Assembly: GCA_902812465.1 (NCBI GenBank)
Contig: CADDZE010000041.1
Location: 1-33,100, forward strand
Length of the DNA stretch: 33,100 nucleotides
Direction of reading: 5' to 3'
From: Acidobacteriota bacterium
GTDB lineage: Bacteria > Acidobacteriota > Terriglobia > UBA7540
The first letter of the stretch is position 1. Each line of letters starts with the position of its first letter. Shown piece by piece: positions 16,158 through 23,709 of this stretch. A program made the translations under genes and the position numbers. The notes under the pieces were generated by a model. That model was not told the DNA's origin and made no database searches. It saw only the letters and a list, made by a program, of their open reading frames with translations.

Positions 16158-16877
16158 TTACTCCGGCGTTTCGCCAGTCGCGCCATAGGCTCCCGCCGCT
16201 GACGGCGGAGGAAGAAATTTCGGCCCGAGCCACAGCAGGGCCGCGGCGTCGATCAGGAAATGCGCCAGCATGGATGGATATAAGCTGCCGGTGCGCAAGA
16301 CGGGCAGCGCCAGCAGTGCACCCAGTACGGAGGCTCGCACCATTCCATCCCAGCGTTGGTAAGAGTGGGCTGCGCCAAAGGCTATGGAGGAGAGCAGCCA
16401 GCCCCAGGTGGGCAGACGCAGGAGGCGGGTGAGCTCGAACAGCAAATAGCCCCGGTAGAGGAACTCCTCACACCATGCCGCTGTCGGAGCGACCAGAAGG
16501 AGCGCCAGCCAGCGTTCGCCGGTGGTCGTAGGTATCAGCAGACGAACCAAATCCGACTCTGCTGGCCACCAGCCCTTTTCTTCCAACCAAAGGAAGAGCC
16601 CCAGTCCGCCCAGGGACAACGACGTCAGAAGACCGGCCCACAACATCAGGGATGTGGCAGGAACGGGGCGAAATCCCAGCTCAGCGAAGCTCGGCCGGGC
16701 GAGGAAAACCACCACCAGTCCAAGGAGGGCGAGCGTCCACTGGGAGACAACCGCCGAGAGGTAGAGAGCCGAGCGAGGAATACAGCGCAGGTCTGGCCGG
16801 CGGGCCGTGACCAGAGACAGGGCCGGCACGCCGAAGAGCATGAGGGCGGTAAAGGCAAGAGCGATGATGGTGGCCAT
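16158..16877 (-). CDS. CPBP-family intramembrane glutamic endopeptidase
   Basis: A 239-residue polytopic membrane protein of the CPBP (Abi/Rce1-like) protease family. The catalytic motif CEEFLYRGYL holds E137, E138 and R142, followed by FGAAH (H171) and AHFLIDAA (H206), the expected order of active-site residues. These enzymes cleave substrates within the membrane; bacterial members act in bacteriocin immunity or peptide processing, and the target here is unknown. The gene follows the TetR gene by 30 bp in the same direction and is probably controlled by it. It converges with the histidine kinase gene, with only 9 bp between stops and no obvious terminator. Confidence 0.9.
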   Translation of the reverse strand: MATIIALAFTALMLFGVPALSLVTARRPDLRCIPRSALYLSAVVSQWTLALLGLVVVFLARPSFAELGFRPVPATSLMLWAGLLTSLSLGGLGLFLWLEEKGWWPAESDLVRLLIPTTTGERWLALLLVAPTAAWCEEFLYRGYLLFELTRLLRLPTWGWLLSSIAFGAAHSYQRWDGMVRASVLGALLALPVLRTGSLYPSMLAHFLIDAAALLWLGPKFLPPPSAAGAYGATGETPE

Positions 16878-16907
16878 CGGCCGGTTCCAAACGGGTGCTC
16901 GCGCGGA

Positions 16908-17510
16908 TCAGCGCAGAAGGTACGCTCCCAGTACCGCGCGGCAGCGGTCCCGATAGAGCTCAAGCGGAGCGTGCGACTCTCCCATCATCCACTGCAGGCA
17001 ATAGCCGTCTACCAAGGCGCGCAGGGTGGAAGCAGCGTCCTCAGCGTTCACCCGCCGAAACTCGCCGCGCTCGATTCCTTCCTCAATGATGGCGATATCG
17101 CGGCGGCGACATCGCTCGAAGAAATTGCCGAGCAGTGTCCGATAGGGCTCCGATCGCGCCCCCAGAGCCACGAAGTCAAAGAGGACCAGGTAAAGCTTGC
17201 GGTTGACTTCCGCACTGTGGAAGAGAACCTCGAGCTCCGCGGCCAGGCGAGCGCGCGGCGAAGCCTGAGCCGCCACCACCTCGTCCAGAGTACGATCCAG
17301 TTGGGCGAGCAGCCACTGAAACACGGCCAACAGCAGTTCGCCCTTGTTGCGGAAGTAGTAGAGAGCTCCGCCCTTGCTCGAACCCGCACGCGCCACCACG
17401 GAATCGAGCGTCGCCGCAGCAACTCCCTTCTCTAGAATCTCCGCGTACCCCGCCCGTACCAGGGACTGGCGGCGGCGCTCGGCGAGCTGAGGATTGGGTC
17501 GGCGAGCCAT
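16908..17510 (-). CDS. TetR-family transcriptional regulator
   Basis: A 200-residue repressor. The N-terminal helix-turn-helix (about 10-55) is typical: ILEKGVAAATLDSVVARAGSS, then KGGALYYFRNKGELLLAV. The C-terminal ligand domain resembles the BetI/TetR_C_6 group. The ATG at 17510 gives the standard short N-terminus. It is the first gene of a two-gene unit with the CPBP protease 30 bp downstream. A perfect TATAAT and a short palindrome upstream suggest that it represses its own promoter. The inducer is unknown. Confidence 0.92.
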   Translation of the reverse strand: MARRPNPQLAERRRQSLVRAGYAEILEKGVAAATLDSVVARAGSSKGGALYYFRNKGELLLAVFQWLLAQLDRTLDEVVAAQASPRARLAAELEVLFHSAEVNRKLYLVLFDFVALGARSEPYRTLLGNFFERCRRRDIAIIEEGIERGEFRRVNAEDAASTLRALVDGYCLQWMMGESHAPLELYRDRCRAVLGAYLLR

Positions 17511-17518
17511 TCGTGAAA

Positions 17519-17548
17519 CCCGCTTCGTTGCGGGCTGGGCGGATTATA
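17519..17548 (-). promoter_or_regulatory. TetR-gene promoter and candidate operator
   Basis: On the minus strand TATAAT (17543-17548) is a perfect -10 box, with only a weak -35 upstream. The predicted transcription start near 17536 is followed at once by the inverted repeat CCCGC-TTCGTT-GCGGG (17519-17534), 9 bp before the tetR ATG. The placement suits autorepression. The arms are short, so it could also be a simple hairpin. Confidence 0.45.
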
Positions 17549-17714
17549 GCAAAGCGGAGTGGCGGTCGAGTGATTTGGTGGCGCACGGGCAACCATACCC
17601 CGCTAGGAAAGAGGCCGCGAAGTTGCGCAATCGGCCACGCCAGGCCCGTGTAGCGATGACCTGCGATTCCCCCATTAGCCGATGCGTTCTGGCTGCTGTG
17701 ATAGCATAAGGGTT

Positions 17715-18812
17715 ATGGGCATTGACCAGGCAGAAGCAAAACTCAACCTGATCGGCTTCAGCCGTGCCGAGCTCGAACAGCTCGCCCTGGAGCTTGGCCA
17801 AGCCACCTATCGCGGGCGGCAACTCTATCGCGCCATCTATGCCCGGCGCCAACGGAACTTTGCCCTGCTTACCGACCTTGGCCGACCGTTTCGTGACCGG
17901 CTGGCCGCTGCGTATCGCATCGACTACCCCGCGATACAGGGGAAGATCCAATCCCGCGACGGGTCGGTCCGGTACCTGCTGGCCTTGGACGATGGCCAGA
18001 CCATCGAAGCCGTCTATATGCCGGAGGCGGATCGCATCACCCTCTGCCTCTCAAGCCAGGCAGGCTGCGCCGTCGACTGCCGGTTCTGTTTCACGGCAAT
18101 GCTGGGGCTGCGGCGCAACCTGAGTACGGGCGAAATCCTTGGGCAAGTGATGGCAATGATGGCCGATCAGCAGATCGCGCCCCGGTCGCGCTTGAATGTG
18201 GTGTTCATGGGCCAGGGGGAGCCCCTTCTGAATTTCCGACCGGTGATGCAGGCCATCGGAATCATGGCGGACCCCGAAGCCCTGGGATTGACGCTGCGTC
18301 GCATCACCGTCTCGACGTCGGGCATCGTGCCGCGCATCTATGACCTGGCGCGCGAGCTGCTCCGGCCCCGGCTGGCTGTCTCCTTAAACGCTTCCACCGA
18401 AGAACAGCGCACCGCCCTAATGCCCATCAATCGCAAGTACTCTTTGCGCCAGCTCATCGAAGCCTGCCGCGCTTATCCGCTGCGGCCGCGCGAAAGGCTG
18501 ACCTTCGAATACGTCCTGCTCGATGGCTTAAACGATTCGGACGCCGACGCGCTGCGTGTGGCTGGGCTACTCAACGGCATCGCCTGCCGGGTCAACCTAA
18601 TTCCTTACAACCCCGGTGACGGCCTGCCCTATCGGCCGCCGCCCCTGGCGCGGGTTCTGGCCTTTCAGCGCCTGCTCAGCGAGCGGGGAGTGCCGGCGTT
18701 CATCCGCGTTTCCCGCGGGCGCGACATCATGGCCGCCTGCGGCCAGCTCAGCCTGGCCGGAGTCCCAGCGAACACTGCGGAGAACTTGCATGTGGCTTCG
18801 CCTGTTGCTTGA
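17715..18812 (+). CDS. rlmN: 23S rRNA/tRNA adenosine-C2 methyltransferase RlmN
   Basis: A radical-SAM enzyme that methylates C2 of A2503 in 23S rRNA and A37 in some tRNAs, using a methyl-cysteine intermediate. The 365-residue protein shows the iron-sulphur motif C118-x3-C122-x2-C125. It also has C111 upstream and the methyl-carrying cysteine near C342 (AACGQL), all as in E. coli RlmN. Other family signatures are VVFMGQGEPLLN, RRITVSTSGIVP and RLAVSLNAS. The start is the ATG at 17715; an upstream in-frame start at 17682 would add 11 unconserved residues. A TAGCAT -10-like box preceded by TGA ends 7 bp before the ATG, so the mRNA may be nearly leaderless. Its 3' end overlaps the next gene by 23 bp. 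Confidence 0.96.
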   Translation: MGIDQAEAKLNLIGFSRAELEQLALELGQATYRGRQLYRAIYARRQRNFALLTDLGRPFRDRLAAAYRIDYPAIQGKIQSRDGSVRYLLALDDGQTIEAVYMPEADRITLCLSSQAGCAVDCRFCFTAMLGLRRNLSTGEILGQVMAMMADQQIAPRSRLNVVFMGQGEPLLNFRPVMQAIGIMADPEALGLTLRRITVSTSGIVPRIYDLARELLRPRLAVSLNASTEEQRTALMPINRKYSLRQLIEACRAYPLRPRERLTFEYVLLDGLNDSDADALRVAGLLNGIACRVNLIPYNPGDGLPYRPPPLARVLAFQRLLSERGVPAFIRVSRGRDIMAACGQLSLAGVPANTAENLHVASPVA

Positions 18813-19356
18813 TGCCGCCTGGGCCAGTTTCGTTCTGTTCTGGCTGGTCACGGCGTTCTCCGCCAGCCGCGCGGTGAAGCGGCAGAGCTGGGGAAGCCGG
18901 ATGATCACCATCCTGTGGGGCGCCCTTCCCTATTACCTGCTGTTCACGAACCAGCTTCGCCTCGGGGCGCTGGGTCAGCGCTTCGTGCCCAACGAGGCGT
19001 GGCTTCGCGTGATCGGCGTAGCCCTCACTTACTCCGGCCTCGGCCTGGCGGTTTGGGCGCGCATCATCCTAGGCAAGAACTGGAGCGCCGCGGTGACGAT
19101 TAAGGTGGATCATCAGCTGGTCCAGCGCGGGCCTTACGCCATCGTGCGGCACCCCATCTACTCTGGGCTGGTCCTGGCCCTGCTAGGCTCGGCTCTCTTC
19201 ATCGGTGAGGTGCGAGGCCTCCTCGCAGTGGCTCTCGCTTTCGCGGGCTGGCTAGTAAAGTCTCGGACCGAGGAGCGCTTCATGCTGGAGCGCTTTGGTG
19301 CCGAGTATGAACATTACCAGCAGCGGACACGCGCTCTGGTGCCGTTCATCCTTTGA
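18790..19356 (+). CDS. ICMT-like membrane methyltransferase
   Basis: A 188-residue integral membrane protein of the isoprenylcysteine carboxyl methyltransferase / phospholipid methyltransferase type. It has about five hydrophobic segments and the SAM-binding signature VQRGPYAIVRHPIYSGLVL. This is followed by SRTEERFMLERFGAEYEHYQQRTRALVPFIL, with the conserved Glu residues and YxxY-like pattern. The start is the ATG at 18790, with GGAG eight bases upstream, inside the end of rlmN; the 23-bp overlap implies coupled translation. The substrate in bacteria is generally unknown; no partner gene here suggests one. Confidence 0.87.
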   Translation: MWLRLLLDAAWASFVLFWLVTAFSASRAVKRQSWGSRMITILWGALPYYLLFTNQLRLGALGQRFVPNEAWLRVIGVALTYSGLGLAVWARIILGKNWSAAVTIKVDHQLVQRGPYAIVRHPIYSGLVLALLGSALFIGEVRGLLAVALAFAGWLVKSRTEERFMLERFGAEYEHYQQRTRALVPFIL

Positions 19357-19408
19357 GGCGGACGAAGAGGAGCGGTTTCGACTAGGGTTATTCTGGCCCG
19401 GCGTTTCC

Positions 19409-19449
19409 GCTTGCTGCCACGGGGCAGTGGGTCAAGCCTCGCAGCAAGC
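19409..19449. terminator. Inverted repeat between convergent genes
   Basis: GCTTGCTGC (19409-19417) pairs perfectly with GCAGCAAGC (19441-19449), with a 23-nt loop, between the convergent methyltransferase and GH27 genes. No T-run follows on either strand, so it is at most a weak or factor-dependent terminator. Confidence 0.3.
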
Positions 19450-19520
19450 CCCCACGGTTCCTAGCGCCGTGTCCCCGAGAGACTCGGTGCCGGTGCCGCG
19501 CGGCTCCTGCCTTGCTCTCC

Positions 19521-21074
19521 CTAGCGCTGCCCTGTGACCTTGAGCAGCACCACTCCGTGTGCTGGAACTACGGCCGAATAGCGGTCGCCGGATGCGTCCA
19601 CTTCCTCATGCTTCCAGAGGTCACGCACCCGGCCCTTCATTCCGCTGAGGCCCGCTTGCGCCCAGGAAACGCTCACCTGCTTGGGTTGGTCGTTGCGATT
19701 GAACAGGCCCACAGCCGTCGACCCATCGTGCAAAGGCCGGACAACCACAACTGACTCCCCTTCCTCGGCTACGATCCTCGCCGGCTTCGCGTCCGGGTCC
19801 TGGTCGATGGCGATAACCTCTCGATTCAGCAAAATGCCTTTGGTTTCCTCCGACATGGTGCGCAGGTCGTTCCCGGCCAGCAGCGGAGCGGCGAGCAGCG
19901 CCCACAAGCTCATGTGCGTGCGGTACTCATCGTTGTTCATACCGCCGTTACCGATCTCCAGCATATCCGGATCGTTCCAATGACCGGGCCGGGCAAAGGG
20001 AGCGAGGGCGAACTGGCTGAATCCGATCGCGGACATCGATTTCCAGTTGTCTTCGATGTCGTCCGTGGTGCGCCACAAGTTTCCTCCCACCTTAGATCCC
20101 CACTTCCAGACTTCGGCCCGGCCGTACTGGCAAAGGCTGTAGACGATCGGGCGGGCCGTCTTCCGCAGCGCGTCGCCCATCTTCTGGTAGACAGCTCGCA
20201 TCTCATCGTCCTTGTAGATCTGGGCCGCGCTGCACCAATCGTACTTCAGGTAATCGAAGCCCCACGCGGCGTACGTCATGGCATCCTGCTCTTCGTGGCC
20301 GTAGCTGCCTTCGTATCCCGCGCAAGTCCTCGGACCAGGCGAAGAATAGATGCCGATCTTCAGACCTTTGGAGTGAACATAGTCGGCCAGCGCCTTCATG
20401 TCTGGAAACTTGTGGTTCGGGGTGATGCGTCCCTGGGCATCGCGCGATCCCTGCCACGTATCGTCGATGTTCACGTAAACATAGCCGGCATCCTTCATGC
20501 CGCTGGAGACCATGGCATCAGCGATTGCGCGCACCGTGGCATCATCTACCTTGTCAGCGAACTTGTTCCAGCTGTTCCAACCCATCGGCGGCGTTCGCAC
20601 CAGGCCGTTGTCCGGCACGTCATGCAACGCGGGCAACGGAAGGCGCGGCGGCGGCGCGGCGGCGGCCGCCGTAGTGCGCTCAGCCGTACCCTGCCACACT
20701 GGCCGGCCTGGGACCTCTGAGGCCAAGCTAATCCTGCCACCCTCGACTTCACCGTCGTAGACGATCCGCCGCTCCTCCTCCCGAGGCCGGAGGCTCACGA
20801 CAAAATGAACGTGGCCCTGTTTCACTGTGGCGTCCGTGATGGGCAAGTTCCGCCCGCCGAGGACGACTTTTCCCGTTAAGTGCTCGCCTGCTTGCTTGAG
20901 ATTCAAGACGGTTTCTCGGTAGGTACCGTCGCCCCGGGGCACGCGCCACACCCAGAAGCCCGTCAGGTCCTGTGACCCCAACGCCGGGCTCGGGGCAGGA
21001 GTGAGAAGTAGACCAAGCAGCGAGAGCGCAACCAAAATCGAACGCCTAGGTCCAGCAACAACGGAAGAGTACAT
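19521..21074 (-). CDS. Secreted GH27 alpha-galactosidase
   Basis: A 517-residue enzyme that removes terminal alpha-galactose residues. A signal peptide covers about residues 1-33. A beta-rich N-terminal domain (about 35-130, DLTGFWVWRVP to SLASEVPG) and an Ala/Pro linker precede the GH27 barrel, which starts at PPMGWNSWN (162-170). The nucleophile is D279 in YLKYDWC and the acid/base D339 in WRTTDDIEDNW, by alignment to the human alpha-galactosidase motifs. A C-terminal beta-sandwich (about 430-517) ends the protein. The ATG at 21074 has AAGGAGG 8 bases upstream. It stands alone, convergent with the methyltransferase gene, and may complement the GH42 enzyme in galactoside breakdown. The extra N-terminal domain is not part of the basic GH27 architecture. 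Confidence 0.95.
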   Translation of the reverse strand: MYSSVVAGPRRSILVALSLLGLLLTPAPSPALGSQDLTGFWVWRVPRGDGTYRETVLNLKQAGEHLTGKVVLGGRNLPITDATVKQGHVHFVVSLRPREEERRIVYDGEVEGGRISLASEVPGRPVWQGTAERTTAAAAAPPPRLPLPALHDVPDNGLVRTPPMGWNSWNKFADKVDDATVRAIADAMVSSGMKDAGYVYVNIDDTWQGSRDAQGRITPNHKFPDMKALADYVHSKGLKIGIYSSPGPRTCAGYEGSYGHEEQDAMTYAAWGFDYLKYDWCSAAQIYKDDEMRAVYQKMGDALRKTARPIVYSLCQYGRAEVWKWGSKVGGNLWRTTDDIEDNWKSMSAIGFSQFALAPFARPGHWNDPDMLEIGNGGMNNDEYRTHMSLWALLAAPLLAGNDLRTMSEETKGILLNREVIAIDQDPDAKPARIVAEEGESVVVVRPLHDGSTAVGLFNRNDQPKQVSVSWAQAGLSGMKGRVRDLWKHEEVDASGDRYSAVVPAHGVVLLKVTGQR

Positions 21075-21737
21075 GGTGACTTTCCTCCTTGAACCCTCGT
21101 CTCCGCTCGCAGCGAATCTGCGGCCAACGCTCGCTGGCCCCGTAGGTACCGCGTGGGTACGAACTTGTGCGACCCTGCGTCAAGGGCCTCATAAGCGTAT
21201 TTAGCCTGGCCACCCGCGTCAAGGACAACGGGCCATGGCTCCCGCCCCTTGCCATGAGCCTGGTGTCAAAAGCTAGATCCCCCCCGTTCCGAATGACTTC
21301 GAATGCCTCCGCAGACTCTTCTCAAGCCCTTCTGCTTTTCCCAAGCCAAAAGCGAGCTTCGAGAAGCAATCGATATTGGGCAGCATCTCATCGACGCATC
21401 GCGCTGGGTTGAACGGCCTTCGGCAACGGCCAGCCACCGAACGTTGCCGGGCGGCACTGCCCGCCTTATGGTAGGCGCTGGTTCGAAAAAGACGAACGCC
21501 CAAGCTCATTTTTTCTACTTGATCAAACATCTCGGCGCGAAGATAATCACTGCTCCCTCAATTAATTGCCACGGTAACTGAAACCAACCCGGACGGAACG
21601 AAAGGATGGGGCAACCTTTTTTGGATGCCTGCTCGCTGCTGATCCTTCTCTGAATGGTTGATACCACAACGTTTTCTGTGCAGCTCGACCTTCGGTGAGA
21701 GGTGGTCTTACGCAGGCAGCATCGGAGGTTAAGCGTC
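21075..21737. other. Long divergent intergenic region before the sigma-54 activator
   Basis: This 663-bp gap separates the GH27 gene from the activator, which point away from each other. I see no credible gene, since the short frames on both strands lack ribosome sites and protein-like composition. A small palindrome CGGGC-N6-GCCCG is at 21448-21463. The activator has GGAGG at 21724-21728. No convincing promoter box is visible for either gene. Confidence 0.5.
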
Positions 21738-23105
21738 ATGCTGCATTGCCTGGTACTGACTGAAGCTGCTCCGTGCGAGAACGAAAGAATTCGCCAGCTC
21801 CTGACGGCAAATCAAGGCTTCCGTTGCGAGACGCACACCTGGGACGCGTTTTCGCTCGAATCGCTGCAGGCCTGGGATGGAGACGTGATCGTGGCCCACG
21901 CGGATCGCAGCATGACCGGGTTGCTAGGGCTGGCTGATTGGGTGAGCCGGTATGGATGTCGCCCACCCGTATTCGCTATTCTGTCCGAAGATATGCCCGA
22001 AGACTTGCTGCAGAAGGTCGGAGAAATTGCGGATGACTTTATGTTTGCTCCCGTACGTCCGCCCGAGCTGCGCCGACGGTTGGCCCGCTTGCTTGGGTCC
22101 TCTCCAAGTGATCCGCAAGCGCTCGAAACACTGCTCGTCCAAGAAGCCGCCCTCAAACACTTTTTTGTGGGTTGCCATCCCCGCCTGATGCAAGTCCTCC
22201 ACCAGATACCGCGCGTCGCTCGGAGTGACGCTCCCGTGTTGCTGACAGGGGAAACCGGAACCGGCAAGGAGCTATGCGCGAGGGCCTTACACCATTTGAG
22301 CCCGAGGAGGGCTGGGCCCTTCGTGGCCGTCGAATGCGGGGCGCTGCCCGAGCACCTTGTAGAAAACGAGCTCTTCGGCCATTCTCGCGGTGCTTTCACC
22401 GACGCCCACTCGGAGCAGAAGGGCTTGGTCGCCATGGCCGATGGAGGCACCCTCTTCCTGGACGAAGTCGATTCGCTGTCCCTGGCCGCGCAAGCTAAGC
22501 TATTGCGCTTCCTCCAGGAACGCACCTTTAAGCCGCTGGGCGCCGATCGCTTCGCTCGGTCGAACGTGCGCATGGTGGCAGCGACTAATCGTGACCTTGA
22601 ACAGTGGATTCGCGAACAGCGCTTTCGCAGCGACCTCTATTTTCGCATCAACGTACTGCGCCTAGAATTGCCCGCCCTGCGCGATCGCCGCAGCGATATT
22701 CCACTGCTGGCCAAGCACTTCCTAGAGAGCCCGGCTGAGGAGACAGAAACTTACACGAAATCGCTTTCCGCCAGTGCACTGCGTGCGCTCGAGCAACACG
22801 ACTGGCCAGGAAACGTCCGCGAACTCTTCAATGTTCTCGAGCGGGCCAAGATCAATGCTCCCAGGCGCACGATCCTCCCCGTCCATCTTGGCATCGCGTT
22901 TCGGCCGCGCCATTCGAACGACACACCCATACGCTTCAAGGAAGCACGCGCCCGGGCCTTGGAGGGCTTTGAAAGATCGTACGTGGTGCAGATGTTGCGC
23001 AAGCACCAGGGCAATATCACGCGAGGCGCACGGGAAGCCGGGAAGGATCGGCGAGCCTTCGGGCGCCTGGTCAAAAAGTACAGCATCGATCGCCTCAATC
23101 CTTAA
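21738..23105 (+). CDS. Sigma-54-dependent activator with degenerate receiver domain
   Basis: A 455-residue enhancer-binding protein of the NtrC class. The AAA+ core has Walker A GETGTGKE (171-178), the sigma-54 contact loop GAFTDA (218-223, a variant of GAFTGA) and Walker B GGTLFLDE (236-243). A Fis-type helix-turn-helix is at the C-terminus (about 412-450). The first 120 residues fold like a response-regulator receiver, but the residue aligned with the phospho-Asp is H54 (DVIVAHAD) and the conserved Lys is A104. It should therefore not be switched by phosphorylation in the normal way. The start at 21738 is supported by GGAGG at 21724-21728. The sigma-54 promoter and twin palindromes directly downstream suggest that it drives the injection-system genes that follow. 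Confidence 0.9.
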   Translation: MLHCLVLTEAAPCENERIRQLLTANQGFRCETHTWDAFSLESLQAWDGDVIVAHADRSMTGLLGLADWVSRYGCRPPVFAILSEDMPEDLLQKVGEIADDFMFAPVRPPELRRRLARLLGSSPSDPQALETLLVQEAALKHFFVGCHPRLMQVLHQIPRVARSDAPVLLTGETGTGKELCARALHHLSPRRAGPFVAVECGALPEHLVENELFGHSRGAFTDAHSEQKGLVAMADGGTLFLDEVDSLSLAAQAKLLRFLQERTFKPLGADRFARSNVRMVAATNRDLEQWIREQRFRSDLYFRINVLRLELPALRDRRSDIPLLAKHFLESPAEETETYTKSLSASALRALEQHDWPGNVRELFNVLERAKINAPRRTILPVHLGIAFRPRHSNDTPIRFKEARARALEGFERSYVVQMLRKHQGNITRGAREAGKDRRAFGRLVKKYSIDRLNP

Positions 23106-23172
23106 CAACCTCGCTCAAGTAAGGCCTGCTGGACATTGCTCCAAGCTGGCCCACCCCTTTGGCTTGGGGGCC

Positions 23173-23188
23173 GGGTTGTGACTGACCC
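23173..23188. promoter_or_regulatory. Activator-binding palindrome, site 1
   Basis: GGGT-N8-ACCC followed by AGG, the same layout as 23266-23281. Its centre is 93 bp upstream of the centre of site 2 and about 210 bp before the predicted transcription start, within the usual range for sigma-54 enhancer sites. Confidence 0.5.
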
Positions 23189-23265
23189 AGGGCCGAGTCG
23201 TTGTTGTCCCACCCCTGCCCCGGCCGATTTCCTCAGCGGATCGAACTTCGCCGGGCATCGCCGCT

Positions 23266-23281
23266 GGGTTCTGGTGGACCC
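23266..23281. promoter_or_regulatory. Activator-binding palindrome, site 2
   Basis: CTGGGT-N8-ACCCAG (23264-23283 with the full arms) matches site 1 in arm sequence and spacer length. Its centre is about 94 bp before the -24 GG of the sigma-54 promoter candidate. Two such sites between an activator gene and a -24/-12 promoter read as an upstream activating sequence. Confidence 0.55.
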
Positions 23282-23365
23282 AGGACCACGCAAGCTCGCA
23301 GCAGACACTGCCCAACCTCACCGGATAAGTCATTAATCAGCAGTCTGATAAAACGAGTGGTTCCT

Positions 23366-23381
23366 TGGCGCTTTGCGTGCG
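23366..23381 (+). promoter_or_regulatory. Sigma-54 (-24/-12) promoter candidate
   Basis: TGGCGC-N5-GTGCG, with the invariant GG (23367-23368) and GC (23379-23380) exactly 10 nt apart, close to the RpoN consensus TGGCAC-N5-TTGC. The predicted start lies near 23391, about 27 nt before the ATG at 23418. It follows the gene for a sigma-54 activator and precedes the injection-system genes. Confidence 0.6.
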
Positions 23382-23417
23382 AGAGCTGCCTCTGTGGGCA
23401 AAGCATCCGTCCCGCCT

Positions 23418-23705
23418 ATGGCCTCGGCTAAGGCGGCGCAAGAGGCCTTCGCGCGAGATGTTTTGCGTTATTTCCTTCGCAACCCGAAGGCCGTGGACAG
23501 CCTGGAAGGAGTCGTGAAGTGGCGCTTGACAGAGGAGAAGGTGTACCAAACGGTACGAGCCACCCAGCGGGCGCTTCAGTTGCTGGTCGCCAAGGGTTAC
23601 CTCGTAGAGCGGCGGTCTCGAGTGGCGGGCACGCTTTTTGCGCTCAATTCGAAAAAACGGCGCGAGGCGGAGCGCTTCACACGAGGGGAGAGGCAAAAGC
23701 AGTAG
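23418..23705 (+). CDS. Small winged-helix protein at the head of the injection-system locus
   Basis: A 95-residue basic protein. The core (AFARDVLRYFLRNPKAVDSLEGVVKW, then VYQTVRATQRALQLLVAKGYLVERR) has the helix-helix-wing pattern of a winged helix-turn-helix. The ending (KKRREAERFTRGERQKQ) is strongly basic. The start is taken as the ATG at 23418, just after the predicted sigma-54 promoter; an upstream in-frame start at 23373 would precede the predicted transcription start. It ends 4 bp before the AAA+ ATPase gene. It may regulate the locus or be an accessory of the ATPase. DNA binding is inferred from the predicted fold only. Confidence 0.75.
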   Translation: MASAKAAQEAFARDVLRYFLRNPKAVDSLEGVVKWRLTEEKVYQTVRATQRALQLLVAKGYLVERRSRVAGTLFALNSKKRREAERFTRGERQKQ

Positions 23706-23709
23706 GCTG

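Noticed and set aside
16356-17435. Long plus-strand frame across the CPBP and TetR genes
   Set aside because: It is antisense to two genes with intact family motifs; no ribosome site and Gln/Arg-rich shadow composition.
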